From positions 1-39,049 of the forward strand of contig JAFPUA010000158.1 of assembly GCA_017413305.1 (NCBI GenBank): a stretch of 39,049 nucleotides of DNA, read 5' to 3'. Each line of letters opens with the position of its first letter. The stretch's first letter is position 1. A program made the translations under genes and the position numbers. Source of the DNA: Candidatus Ruminimicrobiellum caprinum (GTDB taxonomy: Bacteria > Elusimicrobiota > Endomicrobiia > Endomicrobiales > Endomicrobiaceae). This document shows, piece by piece, positions 1 to 8,284 of this stretch. The notes below the pieces were generated by a model. It searched no databases. It had not been told where the DNA came from and worked only from the letters and a program-made list of their open reading frames with translations.

Positions 1-141
1 AGCAACCCTTCTGAAAGACAGCAACTTTATCAGCGCTGATAAGTTTGAAGCCGGTGTTGCTGTTAACGGTTCTATCGGTAAGATTGCCGGTGCTTGGATT
101 AAGAAATCCAAGAAGGTTGAAAAGCGGGATGCCGTTACCGC
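1..141. repeat. Terminal overlap, copy 1 (identical to 38909-39049)
   Basis: The first 141 bases are identical to the last 141 bases of the window, and the capsid reading frame crosses the join without a break. A repeat of exactly 141 bases inside a coding gene is what an assembler using a k-mer of that size leaves on a circular sequence. I therefore read it as proof of circularity (or circular permutation), not as a biological direct terminal repeat. Confidence 0.9.
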
Positions 142-688
142 TGTTCAGGGTGTTTACACCGTGACCATTGCCGGTAATGTTGCTTCCGGTGATAAGATTA
201 CCGTGCTTGGTGTGGAAACCACCCTTGACGCTACTTCCGGTGCTTCCGTTACCGCCGCTGCAACCGCCGTGAAAACCGCCCTTGCCGCTGATACCGGCCT
301 TTCCGCAAAGTACACCTTTAGCAATAGCGCCGGTGTTATCACCATTACCGAGAAATCCGGTAAAGAGGGTGGCGCTGTTCCTACTGCTTCCGTGGTTGCC
401 GCTGCTACTAACGTGAAAGCCACTGTTGCAACTACCACCCCCGGTGTTGCCGCCGCTAACGCTTGCTACATGAACCCCATTATCAAGCTTGAACCGGACG
501 ATGCCGAAACCGAGTACACGGAAGATGAACTTCCCGCCCTTACTATCTTCATGAAGAAGGATACTCAGGTTGACCATGAATGGTTTCCCAAGAAACAGCG
601 TCATGATATTACCGCCGCTAAGTATTATGGTGTTGCGGTTACCAATGCCGCTAAAGTTGTGGTTGCTAAGTTCGGTGTTAGCGCCTAA
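1..688 (+). CDS. Major capsid protein, C-terminal part (gene split by the contig ends)
   Basis: This is the C-terminal 228 residues of the major capsid protein; its N-terminus is at the other end of the contig (38361 onward). Reading starts in frame at base 2 and continues the frame that crosses the 141-base overlap, giving a 411-aa protein. The joined N-terminal part resembles the N4 gp56/phage major capsid family (HK97 fold). The middle of this part (about bases 150-450) is a beta-rich, Ala/Thr/Val-rich stretch (YTVTIAGNVASGDKITVLG...) of the kind inserted into phage structural proteins as a surface domain; the fold then resumes and ends in VAKFGVSA. GC is higher and codons look more optimised than in neighbouring genes, as expected for the most abundant protein. 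An RBS-led connector gene follows after 27 bases. Confidence 0.85.
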   Translation, partial: ATLLKDSNFISADKFEAGVAVNGSIGKIAGAWIKKSKKVEKRDAVTAVQGVYTVTIAGNVASGDKITVLGVETTLDATSGASVTAAATAVKTALAADTGLSAKYTFSNSAGVITITEKSGKEGGAVPTASVVAAATNVKATVATTTPGVAAANACYMNPIIKLEPDDAETEYTEDELPALTIFMKKDTQVDHEWFPKKQRHDITAAKYYGVAVTNAAKVVVAKFGVSA

Positions 689-715
689 TTGACCCTAAGA
701 AGGGGGATATAAACC

Positions 716-1243
716 ATGATTGTTAATATTGAAACCTTGCAAGCTATACCGGTTTTTTCTGATCTATCAGAAGATGAACTTGTTAGCATGGCTAAAGGTA
801 TAGAGTTAGCAATCAGGGCATATACCAACAATAACTTCCAAAACCGCTATATCAGATTTGAAGCTGCTTCACTTTCTGATAAATGTTTTGGAAGTTCCCC
901 TTTCTTGAAGGTTGGTGATACAGTTCAAATTTCACAGTCAAATGTGAATGATGGGCTTTATGTAATCACCGAAATTACCAATGATTACATTACACTTGAT
1001 TCTGAATTGTTTGCTGTTGATTCTAACCTTATCACTAAAGTTGAATACCCGGTTGATGTTGTTCAAGGGGTAATAAACTTGATGAAATGGGAAGTTGAAA
1101 ACCGTGAAAAGGTTGGTATCAAGTCAGAAACACTATCAAGGCATAGTGTTACTTACTATGACCAAGATGCTAACAATACTGCTATGGGTTATCCCGTTGC
1201 GCTGCTTGGTTTCTTAAAGCCTTACATGAAAGTGAGGTTTTAA
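716..1243 (+). CDS. Head-tail connector (adaptor), gp6-like
   Basis: 175 aa, starting with ATG 12 or so bases after an AAGGGGG Shine-Dalgarno. The N-terminal helical part (LSEDELVSMAKGIELAIRAYTNNNF) and C-terminal helix pair (VVQGVINLMKWEVENREKVGI...YPVALLGFLKPYMKVRF) match the pattern of gp6/gp15-type head-tail adaptors, which form a ring under the portal. Between them lies a beta-rich insertion (FLKVGDTVQIS...LYVITEITNDYITLD) that looks like a small SH3-like domain, seen in the longer members. Its position directly after the capsid gene and before the head-closure gene is the standard order. Assignment rests on architecture and context more than on a diagnostic motif. Confidence 0.65.
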   Translation: MIVNIETLQAIPVFSDLSEDELVSMAKGIELAIRAYTNNNFQNRYIRFEAASLSDKCFGSSPFLKVGDTVQISQSNVNDGLYVITEITNDYITLDSELFAVDSNLITKVEYPVDVVQGVINLMKWEVENREKVGIKSETLSRHSVTYYDQDANNTAMGYPVALLGFLKPYMKVRF

Positions 1244-1245
1244 CC

Positions 1246-1608
1246 ATGAAGCGGATTGGGGGTAATCTTAATGCCCTGTTACAGATTAATGTTGTAGGGG
1301 ATAAAGATAGTATTGGAAAGCGTCAATCTGATTGGGTTACCGTTCTTACTTTGAATGGTTGGCTTGATCTTTCTAACGGTGATTCCCATTACAATGTATT
1401 CAACACGAAAATTGAAGATAGTACACACATTTTCTTGTGTGATTATACTGATCTTTCAAATGTGACAAGGGATGAAGAAACTATATCAATCACAAGTAAA
1501 AATGCACGATTGGTAATTAAAGGGTTGGTGTATGATATTCTTCTGATTGATAACCCAATGAACATGAATGAACACCTTGAAATCTATCTTAGGTTTGTGG
1601 GTGATTAA
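1246..1608 (+). CDS. Head closure / stopper protein
   Basis: 120 aa, starting two bases after the connector stop, so translationally coupled. The sequence is mostly beta-strand with a central SNVTRDEETISITSKNARLVIKGLVYDILLIDNPMNMNEHLEIYLR segment, the usual strand pattern of SPP1 gp16/HK97 gp7-like head-closure proteins that plug the connector until the tail docks. Size (100-120 aa) and position (second gene after the capsid, before an HK97 gp10-like gene) support this. No catalytic motifs are expected or seen. Confidence 0.6.
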   Translation: MKRIGGNLNALLQINVVGDKDSIGKRQSDWVTVLTLNGWLDLSNGDSHYNVFNTKIEDSTHIFLCDYTDLSNVTRDEETISITSKNARLVIKGLVYDILLIDNPMNMNEHLEIYLRFVGD

Positions 1609-1610
1609 TC

Positions 1611-2015
1611 ATGATTCAATACACTAACAATAGCGCAAAAGTTAAAACCGCTATAAATTCCGCTGTAAAGAACTTCCTAACAGAAGCCGGGGGAGAAATC
1701 CAAGCGGCGACAATCCGAAATTCCCGAACTGATACAGGGCAAACCAAAGGTTCTTATGAAGTAATGGTTGATGTTGGTACAGATGAAGGAACGGTTTACA
1801 TTGGGAGTAACTATCAAAACGCTATATGGGAAGAATATGGAACGGGTGAATATGCCCTTAAAGGGGGAAGAAAAACCCCATGGGTTTACCGTGATAGACA
1901 CGGTAAATGGCATAGAACAAGAGGTAAAACACCTAACCGCCCATTGTTTAAGGCTTTTACTTCCCTTTCCGGGAAAATGGAAGCCCGGTTAGCAGCGGTA
2001 TTGAAATCAATTTAA
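1611..2015 (+). CDS. HK97 gp10-like tail completion protein
   Basis: 134 aa, beginning two bases after the previous stop. N-terminal helix (AVKNFLTEAGGEIQAATIRNS), then R-TDTGQTKGSYEV, a beta core (VYIGSNYQNAIWEEYGTGEYALKGGRKTPWVYRD) and a C-terminal NRPLFKAF helix. The pattern of a helix followed by D-TG-L/-S, then N-YA--IE-GTG and a final PF---A is that of HK97 gp10/SPP1 gp17.1-region proteins, which join the head-tail interface to the tail tube. The EYGTG and RPLFKAF signatures are easy to see here. It lies between head closure and tail terminator genes, as usual. Confidence 0.75.
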   Translation: MIQYTNNSAKVKTAINSAVKNFLTEAGGEIQAATIRNSRTDTGQTKGSYEVMVDVGTDEGTVYIGSNYQNAIWEEYGTGEYALKGGRKTPWVYRDRHGKWHRTRGKTPNRPLFKAFTSLSGKMEARLAAVLKSI

Positions 2016-2029
2016 GGGGGTAGGTTGCT

Positions 2030-2404
2030 ATGAACATAAAGGGCTTTGTAAATCAGAAATTAGAAGCCGCTGGAATACCGTATGAATACGGGGAATGGAG
2101 TTCAAAAGCAACTTACCCCTATTTTGTCGGTTTATATACAGAAACAGATTATAGGTTTGAAGATAATTATTCCGCTGGTATCTTCAATATTGATGGTTGG
2201 TCAAGGGGTAATGATGCTGATTTAGTTCTTACCACTATGCAAGAAACTATTAAATCTGTTTTTCAAAATCTGAATGAAGTGGTTGATAACACCTTGTTTT
2301 TTATTAGATATGGTGGAGTTCAACCGATTCAAACGGATGAAGCGGAATTATCACACATTCAAATAACACTTTACACATATTTTTGGAAAGGAAATGAAGA
2401 ATAA
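2030..2404 (+). CDS. Tail terminator-like protein
   Basis: 124 aa with a GGGGG ribosome binding site just before the ATG. The order (after the gp10-like gene, directly before the major tail protein), the size, and the alpha/beta pattern with FVNQKLEAAGIPYEYGEWSS at the start and a C-terminal HIQITLYTYFWK strand fit the tail terminator family (gpU/SPP1 gp17-like), which caps the growing tail tube. The stop codon shares its last base with the start of the major tail protein gene (TAATG), so the two are coupled. Confidence 0.6.
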   Translation: MNIKGFVNQKLEAAGIPYEYGEWSSKATYPYFVGLYTETDYRFEDNYSAGIFNIDGWSRGNDADLVLTTMQETIKSVFQNLNEVVDNTLFFIRYGGVQPIQTDEAELSHIQITLYTYFWKGNEE

Positions 2405-3018
2405 TGTCTTTTTCTTTTAAGAAACATGGTATCACTTCCGAAACCGTGAAGAAAATGATTCTTGGTGCTGGCGTGATCTATAAGAACCTTGTTTATACCC
2501 CCGGTGAAGGTGGTGCGGCTGGTTCTTGGAGTGGTACGGTTCTTGGTGCAACTTCCGGTGGTATCACCTTCCACTATGAAATTCAGTGGTTGGAAGTTGA
2601 AGTTGACGGTGCAACCGTTCTTGTCAAGGGTGTTTCCCGTCAGAAAATCGGTGAATCTGCTTACCTTGAAGGTAATATGACTGAAATCACCGCTGATATT
2701 CTTGTTACCGCCCTTCATATGGAAGCGGCAACCGGTGACGATATTTCCGGGGATAACACTTACACCAAGTATGTTACCAAAAAGAATATTGGAAGTAGTG
2801 ATTATCTTACCAATATCGCTTATGTTGGTACGCTTTCCGATGGTAAGAATGTAATCATCATTCTTCCCAATGCTATTTGTCTGGAAGCCTTTGAAATCAA
2901 CCCGCAGAATGCAAATCAGACTACTTTTGCAGTTAAGTTTGAATGTACGGCTGATCTTGAAAAGGATGAACTTGATAAACTGGATGTTCAGATTTATTAT
3001 CCGGTATCACAGGCATAA
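2404..3018 (+). CDS. Major tail tube protein
   Basis: 204 aa. Beta-rich protein starting MSFSFKKHGITSETVKKMILGAGVIYKNL, the opening common to Bacillota siphophage tube proteins, with a long central strand series and a closing NQTTFAVKFECTADLEKDELDKLDVQIYYPV. It would polymerise into the tail tube. As with the capsid gene, codon use is more GC-rich and uniform than in neighbours, in keeping with high expression. It precedes the chaperone pair and tape measure in canonical order. Confidence 0.75.
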   Translation: MSFSFKKHGITSETVKKMILGAGVIYKNLVYTPGEGGAAGSWSGTVLGATSGGITFHYEIQWLEVEVDGATVLVKGVSRQKIGESAYLEGNMTEITADILVTALHMEAATGDDISGDNTYTKYVTKKNIGSSDYLTNIAYVGTLSDGKNVIIILPNAICLEAFEINPQNANQTTFAVKFECTADLEKDELDKLDVQIYYPVSQA

Positions 3019-3033
3019 CAGAAAGGAATTATC

Positions 3034-3264
3034 ATGAAGGTAATTGTGAAATCCATTTTTTCAGATAAATATACCGGTGTTCTTTATAATACCGGTGATG
3101 TTTTGGAAATTACGGAATCACGGTTTGCCGAAATTCAAGGGGTGGGGGATTTTCTTGAACCCGCCCCTGTTCCCCCGGTAAAGGAAAAGAAACCGGTGGA
3201 CGGTGAAAAAACGGAAACTACAAAACCAAGAACAAGAAAGGCCGCTAAGAAAGCGGATGGGTAA
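3034..3264 (+). CDS. Small tail-region protein with basic tail
   Basis: 76 aa with an AGAAAGGA site. The first half (MKVIVKSIFSDKYTGVLYNTGDVLEITESRFAEIQG) is a compact strand-rich module I recognise from small phage proteins placed next to head or tail genes. The second half is disordered and strongly basic (PVKEKKPVDG...TRKAAKKADG), with many Lys/Pro. I cannot give a function; it may decorate or assist tail tube assembly given its place between the tube protein and the assembly chaperones. Confidence 0.55.
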   Translation: MKVIVKSIFSDKYTGVLYNTGDVLEITESRFAEIQGVGDFLEPAPVPPVKEKKPVDGEKTETTKPRTRKAAKKADG

Positions 3265-3271
3265 GTAAACC

Positions 3272-3682
3272 ATGAAAGAAATCAAGTTTAATGATTTAAC
3301 GGTTGATAACGTCTTTGATTTTTGCGCTGTTCTGGATAAAATCGGGTTAGATAATATCCTTGGTGCATTTTCCAAAGATGAAATTTTGGCTATGCAAAGC
3401 GCCGGGGATGATTCTAAAACTATTGGTATTGCTCTTGCTATGAAGATGGGCGGTATTCTGATTAAACACCTTTCCGGTGCAAGGGATGAAATATATAACT
3501 TTTTCGCCCGGTGTATGGTTTGGGAAAGCGGGTTACCTGTTTCCCCGGAAGATGTACGGAATTTCAAACCGGGTTATTTTCTAAAGCTTCTGAAAGATTT
3601 CTTTAAAAAAGATGATCTTTCGGATTTTTTTGGGGAAGTAGCCGAATTTGTGGGTGTGGAACAGGAAGATTTGAAGAATTAA
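3272..3682 (+). CDS. Tail assembly chaperone (G-like)
   Basis: 136 aa, mostly helical and acidic at the end (FFGEVAEFVGVEQEDLKN). Size, helix content and position between the tube and tape-measure genes fit the lambda G-type chaperones of Bacillota siphophages, which coat the tape measure during assembly. A run of seven T bases (3625-3631) sits in frame as T TTT TTT near the end of the gene, and the -1 frame from there is open to 4002. This is the expected layout for programmed frameshifting that makes a longer G-T protein. Confidence 0.7.
   Translation: MKEIKFNDLTVDNVFDFCAVLDKIGLDNILGAFSKDEILAMQSAGDDSKTIGIALAMKMGGILIKHLSGARDEIYNFFARCMVWESGLPVSPEDVRNFKPGYFLKLLKDFFKKDDLSDFFGEVAEFVGVEQEDLKN
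3625..3631 (+). other. Likely -1 ribosomal slippery site T TTT TTT
   Basis: The heptamer reads GAT TTT TTT GGG in the chaperone frame, giving a perfect X XXY YYZ slip site. The -1 frame has stop codons at 3604 and 3613 and is then open from 3616 to 4002, while the 0 frame stops at 3680-3682, so slippage must occur between 3616 and 3682. This is the only canonical heptamer I found in that interval. Confidence 0.55.
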
Positions 3683-4002
3683 TTAATTCACGATATGGCA
3701 ACCCTTATGATTATCTAAATCGAACCATTAAGGGAAAAAGATTATATACAGCGGTTAACACAATTCTTCAACAGTATGATGAAGATAAATGTTGGTCGCT
3801 GTATTTGTCTTGTATAAGCAATCCATTTAGTGAACAGCAGAATGAAAGCTTTGAAGAATTCCTTTCCAGAGCAAACAAATCTAACACGGCTACAAATAAT
3901 CAAATGTCAGTGTTAGGAATGACTGATTCCGAAATGAAAAAACAAGTTGATAAAGCAAATAAAATCTTAGATGGGTTCATTCCACCTATGAAGGGGGGTT
4001 AA
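3631..4002 (+). CDS. Tail assembly chaperone T-like domain, expressed by -1 frameshift
   Basis: The -1 frame after the slip site encodes about 123 residues, including NSRYGNPYDYLNRTIKGKRLYTAVNTILQQYDEDKCWSLYLSC and a C-terminal helix ending FIPPMKGG. No good ATG with a ribosome binding site begins this frame before 3805, and most of it would be lost from such a start, so expression as a fusion to the upstream chaperone is the natural reading (total about 243 aa). In lambda the T part recruits tube subunits. The stretch just after the slip (WGSSRICGCGTGRFEE) looks less protein-like than the rest, so the slip position is not certain. Confidence 0.55.
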   Translation, partial: WGSSRICGCGTGRFEELINSRYGNPYDYLNRTIKGKRLYTAVNTILQQYDEDKCWSLYLSCISNPFSEQQNESFEEFLSRANKSNTATNNQMSVLGMTDSEMKKQVDKANKILDGFIPPMKGG

Positions 4003-4008
4003 TCGGTT

Positions 4009-6474
4009 ATGGAAGTTTTTTCTTTGGTAGGAAAAATAGCTGTAAATTATTCGGATGCTATATCTAAGATTGATAAAGTATCAAATGCCGCCGATGATGC
4101 CGCCGATTCATTAAATGATGTTTCTGATGCAGCAGAAGATTCACAGAACCCTATTAAGGGTTCTGGAAATGCCGCTTCTGATGCGGATAGCAAATTTTCA
4201 GCATGGCAACTTACTCTTGCTAATCTTGCTGCAAATGCTATTCAAGGCATTATAAACAAGGTGGTTGAACTTGGTAAAAAATTAGGTGAATTTGCCGCTG
4301 CAAGTGTTTCTAATTTTGCGGAATTTGAACAGTTAGCCGGTGGAACTGAATTAATGTTTGGTGAAGCGGCTGAATATGTGATGAAGCAATCTGAAAAAGC
4401 TTATAAAACTGTTCAAATGTCACAGAATGATTATCTGCAACAGGTCAACGGTTTTGCTGTTGGCTTGAAAACCGCTTTGGGCGGTAATGAACAGGCGGCA
4501 GCGGAATTAGCCCATAAAATCATTACAGCGGAAGCCGATATTGTAGCCGCAACCGGCAACAGTCAGGAAGCGGTTCAAAATGCCTTTAATGGCATAATGA
4601 AAAGTAATTATACCATGCTGGATAACTTGCAGCTTGGTATTACACCGACAAAAGAAGGTTTTCAGGAAGTCATTGATAAGGTTAATGAATGGAATGCCGC
4701 AAACGGTAGAGCAACCCATTATCAAATTGAAAACCTTGCCGATTGTCAAGCCGCCCTTGTGGATTATGTAGAAATGCAAGGGTTAGCCGGTTATGCTTCC
4801 AATGAAGCCGGTTCAACTATTCAAGGTAGTTGGTCAAGCGTTTTAGCTTTATTTGATAATATAAAAACCAAAGTTGGTAAGCAGCTTGCCCCGGTGGTTA
4901 TGAATTTCCTTCAACAGCTATCCGCATGGATGGATAATGTTGATTGGGATGAATTCGCCGCTAAACTTGGTGAATCTTTCGGTGCTTTAACTGAATGGAT
5001 AAGCCAAATTGATTTTACAACTTTCTTCCAGAAAGCAAAGCAAGGTGTAACATCTTTTGTTGAAAAACTTGGTGATCTAATAACAAAGGTCGTTTCCGTT
5101 ATCAATTCAATACATGGTTTTTCAGAGAAACTAAAAGAAATTTGGCCTATTATCCTTGGAGTGGTAACGGCAATAGCAAGTTTTTCAGCGGGTTTGAAAA
5201 TTGTTAGTATCATTAAAGGTGTTGCAACCGCCCTTTCCGGTTTATGGGGTGTTCTTATGGCTAACCCCATTATTGCTATTGTTGCGCTGATTGCTGGTTT
5301 GGTGGTTGCCGTTATACATCTTTGGAACACCAATGAAGATTTCCGAAATGCTGTAATTGCTATTTGGAATGCTATCAAAGGCGCTTTTCAGTCTGTAGCG
5401 GAAGCAATTAAGAATGCTTGGAATTCTGTTAAGGAAAAAACTATTTCTATTTGGAATTCCGTTAAGGAAACGGTTACTAATGCTTGGAACACAATTAAAA
5501 GTGTTGTTCAAGTTGGTGTAATGCTGATTAAGGAAATTCTTACCGCTGCATTTAATCTTATCACTTTACCTTTCCGGTTTATTTGGGAGAACTGCAAAGA
5601 TGTAATAATTACGGTATGGAACGCTATTAAATCTTTTATTTCCAATGCAATTCAAAATATCAAAGATACTGTTACTGAAAAGTTCAATGCTGTTAAAGAT
5701 ACTGTTTCAACTATTTTTAATGCGGTCAAAACCTTTATTATAAGCGTCTTTTCCGCTATTTGGTCGGTAGTAAGTGATAAGCTGGAAAATATCAAAACTG
5801 CTTTTTCCACAAAACTTCAAGCCGCATGGTCAACAGTTAGTTCAATCTTTAATAGCATTAAATCAACTGTAACAAGTATTATTACTTCCGTTTGGTCGGT
5901 AGTAAGTGATAAGCTGGAAAATATCAAAACTGCTTTTTCCAGCAAGCTTAATGCAGCGCTTTCAACTGTATCTTCTATTTTTGAATCTATCAAAAGTACG
6001 GTACAGAGTAAAATTGATGCTGCTAAAGAAGCTGTAAGAAGTGGAATTGAACAGATGAAATCATTCTTTAATTTCACTTGGAGTTTACCACATATTAAAC
6101 TTCCGCATTTTTCAATAAGTGGAAGCTTTAGCCTTAATCCACCTTCCACACCGCATTTTAGCGTTGAATGGTATAGGAAAGGTGCTATTCTTACTAACCC
6201 GGCTATATTTGGGTTTAATCCTTATACCGGAAAGGCTATGGGTGCGGGTGAAGCTGGTAATGAAGCAATAGCCCCTATTGATACTTTGCAGAAATATGTG
6301 AAAGAAGCTGTTGCGGAAGAAAATACCGCAATGCTTGAAATACTCAGTGCAATTCTAAGCATTGTTTCAAGTATTGATGAAAATATGGCTGATAGCTTGT
6401 ATCATGCTTTGCTTGGATTGCAGTTCAAAGTGAATGATAGAGAATTTGCAAGGTTAGTAAAGGCGGTTAGTTAA
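4009..6474 (+). CDS. Tape measure protein
   Basis: 821 aa; determines tail length and is ejected with the DNA. The N-terminus is helical and Ala/Asp-rich (KVSNAADDAADSLNDVSDAAED). Residues roughly 100-300 resemble the TP901-type tape measure core (NFAEFEQLAGGTELMFGEAAEYVMKQSEKAY, then YTMLDNLQLGI, EVIDKVNEWNAANG). Around 380-440 are hydrophobic, likely membrane-active segments (IILGVVTAIASFSAG, NPIIAIVALIAGLVVAVIHLW). A long repetitive helical stretch follows (repeats of WN-IK/V/S), with one 44-residue unit duplicated almost exactly. The C-terminus has a GEAGNEAIAPI motif common in these proteins. The gene is short for the class, predicting a short tail. Confidence 0.9.
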   Translation: MEVFSLVGKIAVNYSDAISKIDKVSNAADDAADSLNDVSDAAEDSQNPIKGSGNAASDADSKFSAWQLTLANLAANAIQGIINKVVELGKKLGEFAAASVSNFAEFEQLAGGTELMFGEAAEYVMKQSEKAYKTVQMSQNDYLQQVNGFAVGLKTALGGNEQAAAELAHKIITAEADIVAATGNSQEAVQNAFNGIMKSNYTMLDNLQLGITPTKEGFQEVIDKVNEWNAANGRATHYQIENLADCQAALVDYVEMQGLAGYASNEAGSTIQGSWSSVLALFDNIKTKVGKQLAPVVMNFLQQLSAWMDNVDWDEFAAKLGESFGALTEWISQIDFTTFFQKAKQGVTSFVEKLGDLITKVVSVINSIHGFSEKLKEIWPIILGVVTAIASFSAGLKIVSIIKGVATALSGLWGVLMANPIIAIVALIAGLVVAVIHLWNTNEDFRNAVIAIWNAIKGAFQSVAEAIKNAWNSVKEKTISIWNSVKETVTNAWNTIKSVVQVGVMLIKEILTAAFNLITLPFRFIWENCKDVIITVWNAIKSFISNAIQNIKDTVTEKFNAVKDTVSTIFNAVKTFIISVFSAIWSVVSDKLENIKTAFSTKLQAAWSTVSSIFNSIKSTVTSIITSVWSVVSDKLENIKTAFSSKLNAALSTVSSIFESIKSTVQSKIDAAKEAVRSGIEQMKSFFNFTWSLPHIKLPHFSISGSFSLNPPSTPHFSVEWYRKGAILTNPAIFGFNPYTGKAMGAGEAGNEAIAPIDTLQKYVKEAVAEENTAMLEILSAILSIVSSIDENMADSLYHALLGLQFKVNDREFARLVKAVS
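5759..5941 (+). repeat. 132-bp tandem duplication in the tape measure gene
   Basis: 51 bases at 5759-5809 recur exactly at 5891-5941, an offset of 132 bases (44 codons), and similarity continues more loosely between. Both copies encode WSVVSDKLENIKTAFS. This looks like a recent in-frame duplication that would lengthen the tail by one helical unit. Confidence 0.8.
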
Positions 6475-6476
6475 TT

Positions 6477-7328
6477 ATGTTGGAAAGATTGAAATTCACA
6501 AATCACATAAATGAAACCCTTGATTTTGGTAAGGGTGGGTTATTCGTGAATTCCAACAGTCTACATGATTATCTATGGGAATATTCCGATGATAGCAACC
6601 GGATTAGAAGCTTTGTAAGAGGTATTCAAACAAAATCTATTCCGGTTGTTATTATTTGTGATTCAGAAGAACAAGGAATTCTTTTGAAGAATCAGTTAAT
6701 GGAATATGCGGATAAAGATGTTTTAGCAAAGCAGCATGGAAAGCTAATCATAAATGGTTATTATATGCGCTGTTACATCATTGGTAGTAAAAAAAGCAAT
6801 TACCTTTGGTATAAAGGTCACCTTGAAACAACTTTAACCGTTGCAACTGATTTTCCCCAATGGATTAAAGAAAGCACTGTTTCTTTTCGTGTAGATGGTC
6901 GAGTAATTGACGATGATACACCAAGCGTTGTAACCGATAAAAGAAATCTGGATTACAATTATGATTTTCCATTTGACTATACTTCCGGTATGGCTGGAAA
7001 AACCTTAGTTAATACGGGTTTCACAGGAACTAATTTCAAACTTATTATTTTTGGCCCAGCTATAAACCCCGCTGTTCATATTGCCGGTCATACTTACCAA
7101 GTTAATTGCACTATTCAAGAAGGGGAATATCTTACTATTGATAGTTTAACAAAGGTAATTACTTTGACAAAGGTAAATGGAACAACTGAAAATCATTTCA
7201 ATGATCGTAATAGAACAAGTTATATCTTTGAAAAGATTCCAGCGGGAAACAATGTTGTAACGTGGGATAACACCTTTGGATTTGATGTTATCTTACTGGA
7301 AGAACGGAGTGAACCCAAATGGATTTAA
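6477..7328 (+). CDS. Distal tail protein (Dit-like)
   Basis: 283 aa, starting two bases after the tape measure stop. The N-terminal half (MLERLKFTNHINETLDFGKGGLFVNSNSLHDYLWEY, then YYMRCYIIGSKKSNYLWYKGHLETTLTVATDFPQWI) matches the siphovirus tail family, whose N-terminal domain builds the hexameric ring at the tail tip. The C-terminal part is beta-rich (galectin-like position). It lies after the tape measure and before the Gp37-like gene, the standard place of Dit, and overlaps the next gene by 10 bases. Confidence 0.75.
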   Translation: MLERLKFTNHINETLDFGKGGLFVNSNSLHDYLWEYSDDSNRIRSFVRGIQTKSIPVVIICDSEEQGILLKNQLMEYADKDVLAKQHGKLIINGYYMRCYIIGSKKSNYLWYKGHLETTLTVATDFPQWIKESTVSFRVDGRVIDDDTPSVVTDKRNLDYNYDFPFDYTSGMAGKTLVNTGFTGTNFKLIIFGPAINPAVHIAGHTYQVNCTIQEGEYLTIDSLTKVITLTKVNGTTENHFNDRNRTSYIFEKIPAGNNVVTWDNTFGFDVILLEERSEPKWI

Positions 7329-8281
7329 TCTATGCAACCGGCGAAAAAGTTGATATTGGTGTGATGAATAGTTTTAAATTTGATCTTGCTTTTGGTATTG
7401 ATGAAAATAATTTTGAACTAACCACAAGTACCAATAACCATGTTTGCCGGGAAGGGTACATTCTATATATTGAAGATACGGAATATGGCGGTATCATTCG
7501 GAAAATAGCGGTTAATACCCAAATTGGGGAATTGCTGTATAAGGGTGATACATGGCATGGAATAATTGCTAAAAAAATTCTTGAACCGGATGCCGGGGAA
7601 GATTATTTGATTTGTGATGGTGAAGCTAATTCAGTTCTTTCAAGTTTGATTGAAAGAATGGGGTTAGATGATCTATTCAAAGCTTCAACTGATCTTTCTT
7701 TAATTACAATCAGAAATTATAAAATGAATCGGTACATTGATGGTTATTCCGGTATTAAAAAAATGCTTGCTGCTTTTGGCGGGAAATTGAAATTAATATT
7801 TCAAGATGGTTTTGTAATTCTTTCCGCTGAACCCCTTGCCGATTATTCACAGGATGATGAATTTGATAGTTCACAAATTGATTTTGATATTGAAAAGAAC
7901 TATAAACCAACAAATCATGTGATCTGTTTAGGCCGGGGGGAACTTGCAGAAAGAACAGTTATCCACCTGTTTACAGATTCAGAAGGTAATATTTCCCATA
8001 CGCAAAGCCTTTTCGGTTTGGATGAAATAACTTTGACCTATGAAAATGCTAATTGTGAATCCGATGAAGAACTTGAAAACGGTGGTATTGAACTGTTAAA
8101 AGCAGAATGGAACACTGATAAACTGCAAATCAATTTTGATAGTACAAAAACCTATGATATTGGGGATATTGTAGGTGCAAGAGAAAATGTAACCGGTATT
8201 TTCATGGCTAAAGAAATTGTAAAAAAGATTGTTTCCATTGACGATGAAACAGTTACTATTTCACACAAAGTAGGAGAATAA
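7319..8281 (+). CDS. Gp37-like tail tip protein
   Basis: 320 aa. Sequence and position agree with the siphovirus ReqiPepy6 Gp37-like family: an opening with FELTTSTNNH and YILYIEDTEYGGIIRKIAVNT, a middle W-G-IAKKILEP region, YIDGYSGIKKMLAAFGGKLKLIFQDGFVILS, then NHVICLGRGELAERTVIHLFTD and a closing TYDIGDIVGARENVTGIFMAKEIVKKIVSI. These proteins sit at the tail tip as a hub between distal tail and receptor-binding proteins. No peptidoglycan-hydrolase motif is visible. Confidence 0.75.
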   Translation: MDLIYATGEKVDIGVMNSFKFDLAFGIDENNFELTTSTNNHVCREGYILYIEDTEYGGIIRKIAVNTQIGELLYKGDTWHGIIAKKILEPDAGEDYLICDGEANSVLSSLIERMGLDDLFKASTDLSLITIRNYKMNRYIDGYSGIKKMLAAFGGKLKLIFQDGFVILSAEPLADYSQDDEFDSSQIDFDIEKNYKPTNHVICLGRGELAERTVIHLFTDSEGNISHTQSLFGLDEITLTYENANCESDEELENGGIELLKAEWNTDKLQINFDSTKTYDIGDIVGARENVTGIFMAKEIVKKIVSIDDETVTISHKVGE

Positions 8282-8284
8282 AAT

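Noticed and set aside
1..141. Biological direct terminal repeat
   Set aside because: It lies inside the capsid coding frame and has a typical assembly overlap length; circularity explains it.
154..438. 94-aa minus-strand frame in the capsid gene
   Set aside because: Shadow of the Ala/Thr-rich capsid region; no ribosome binding site.
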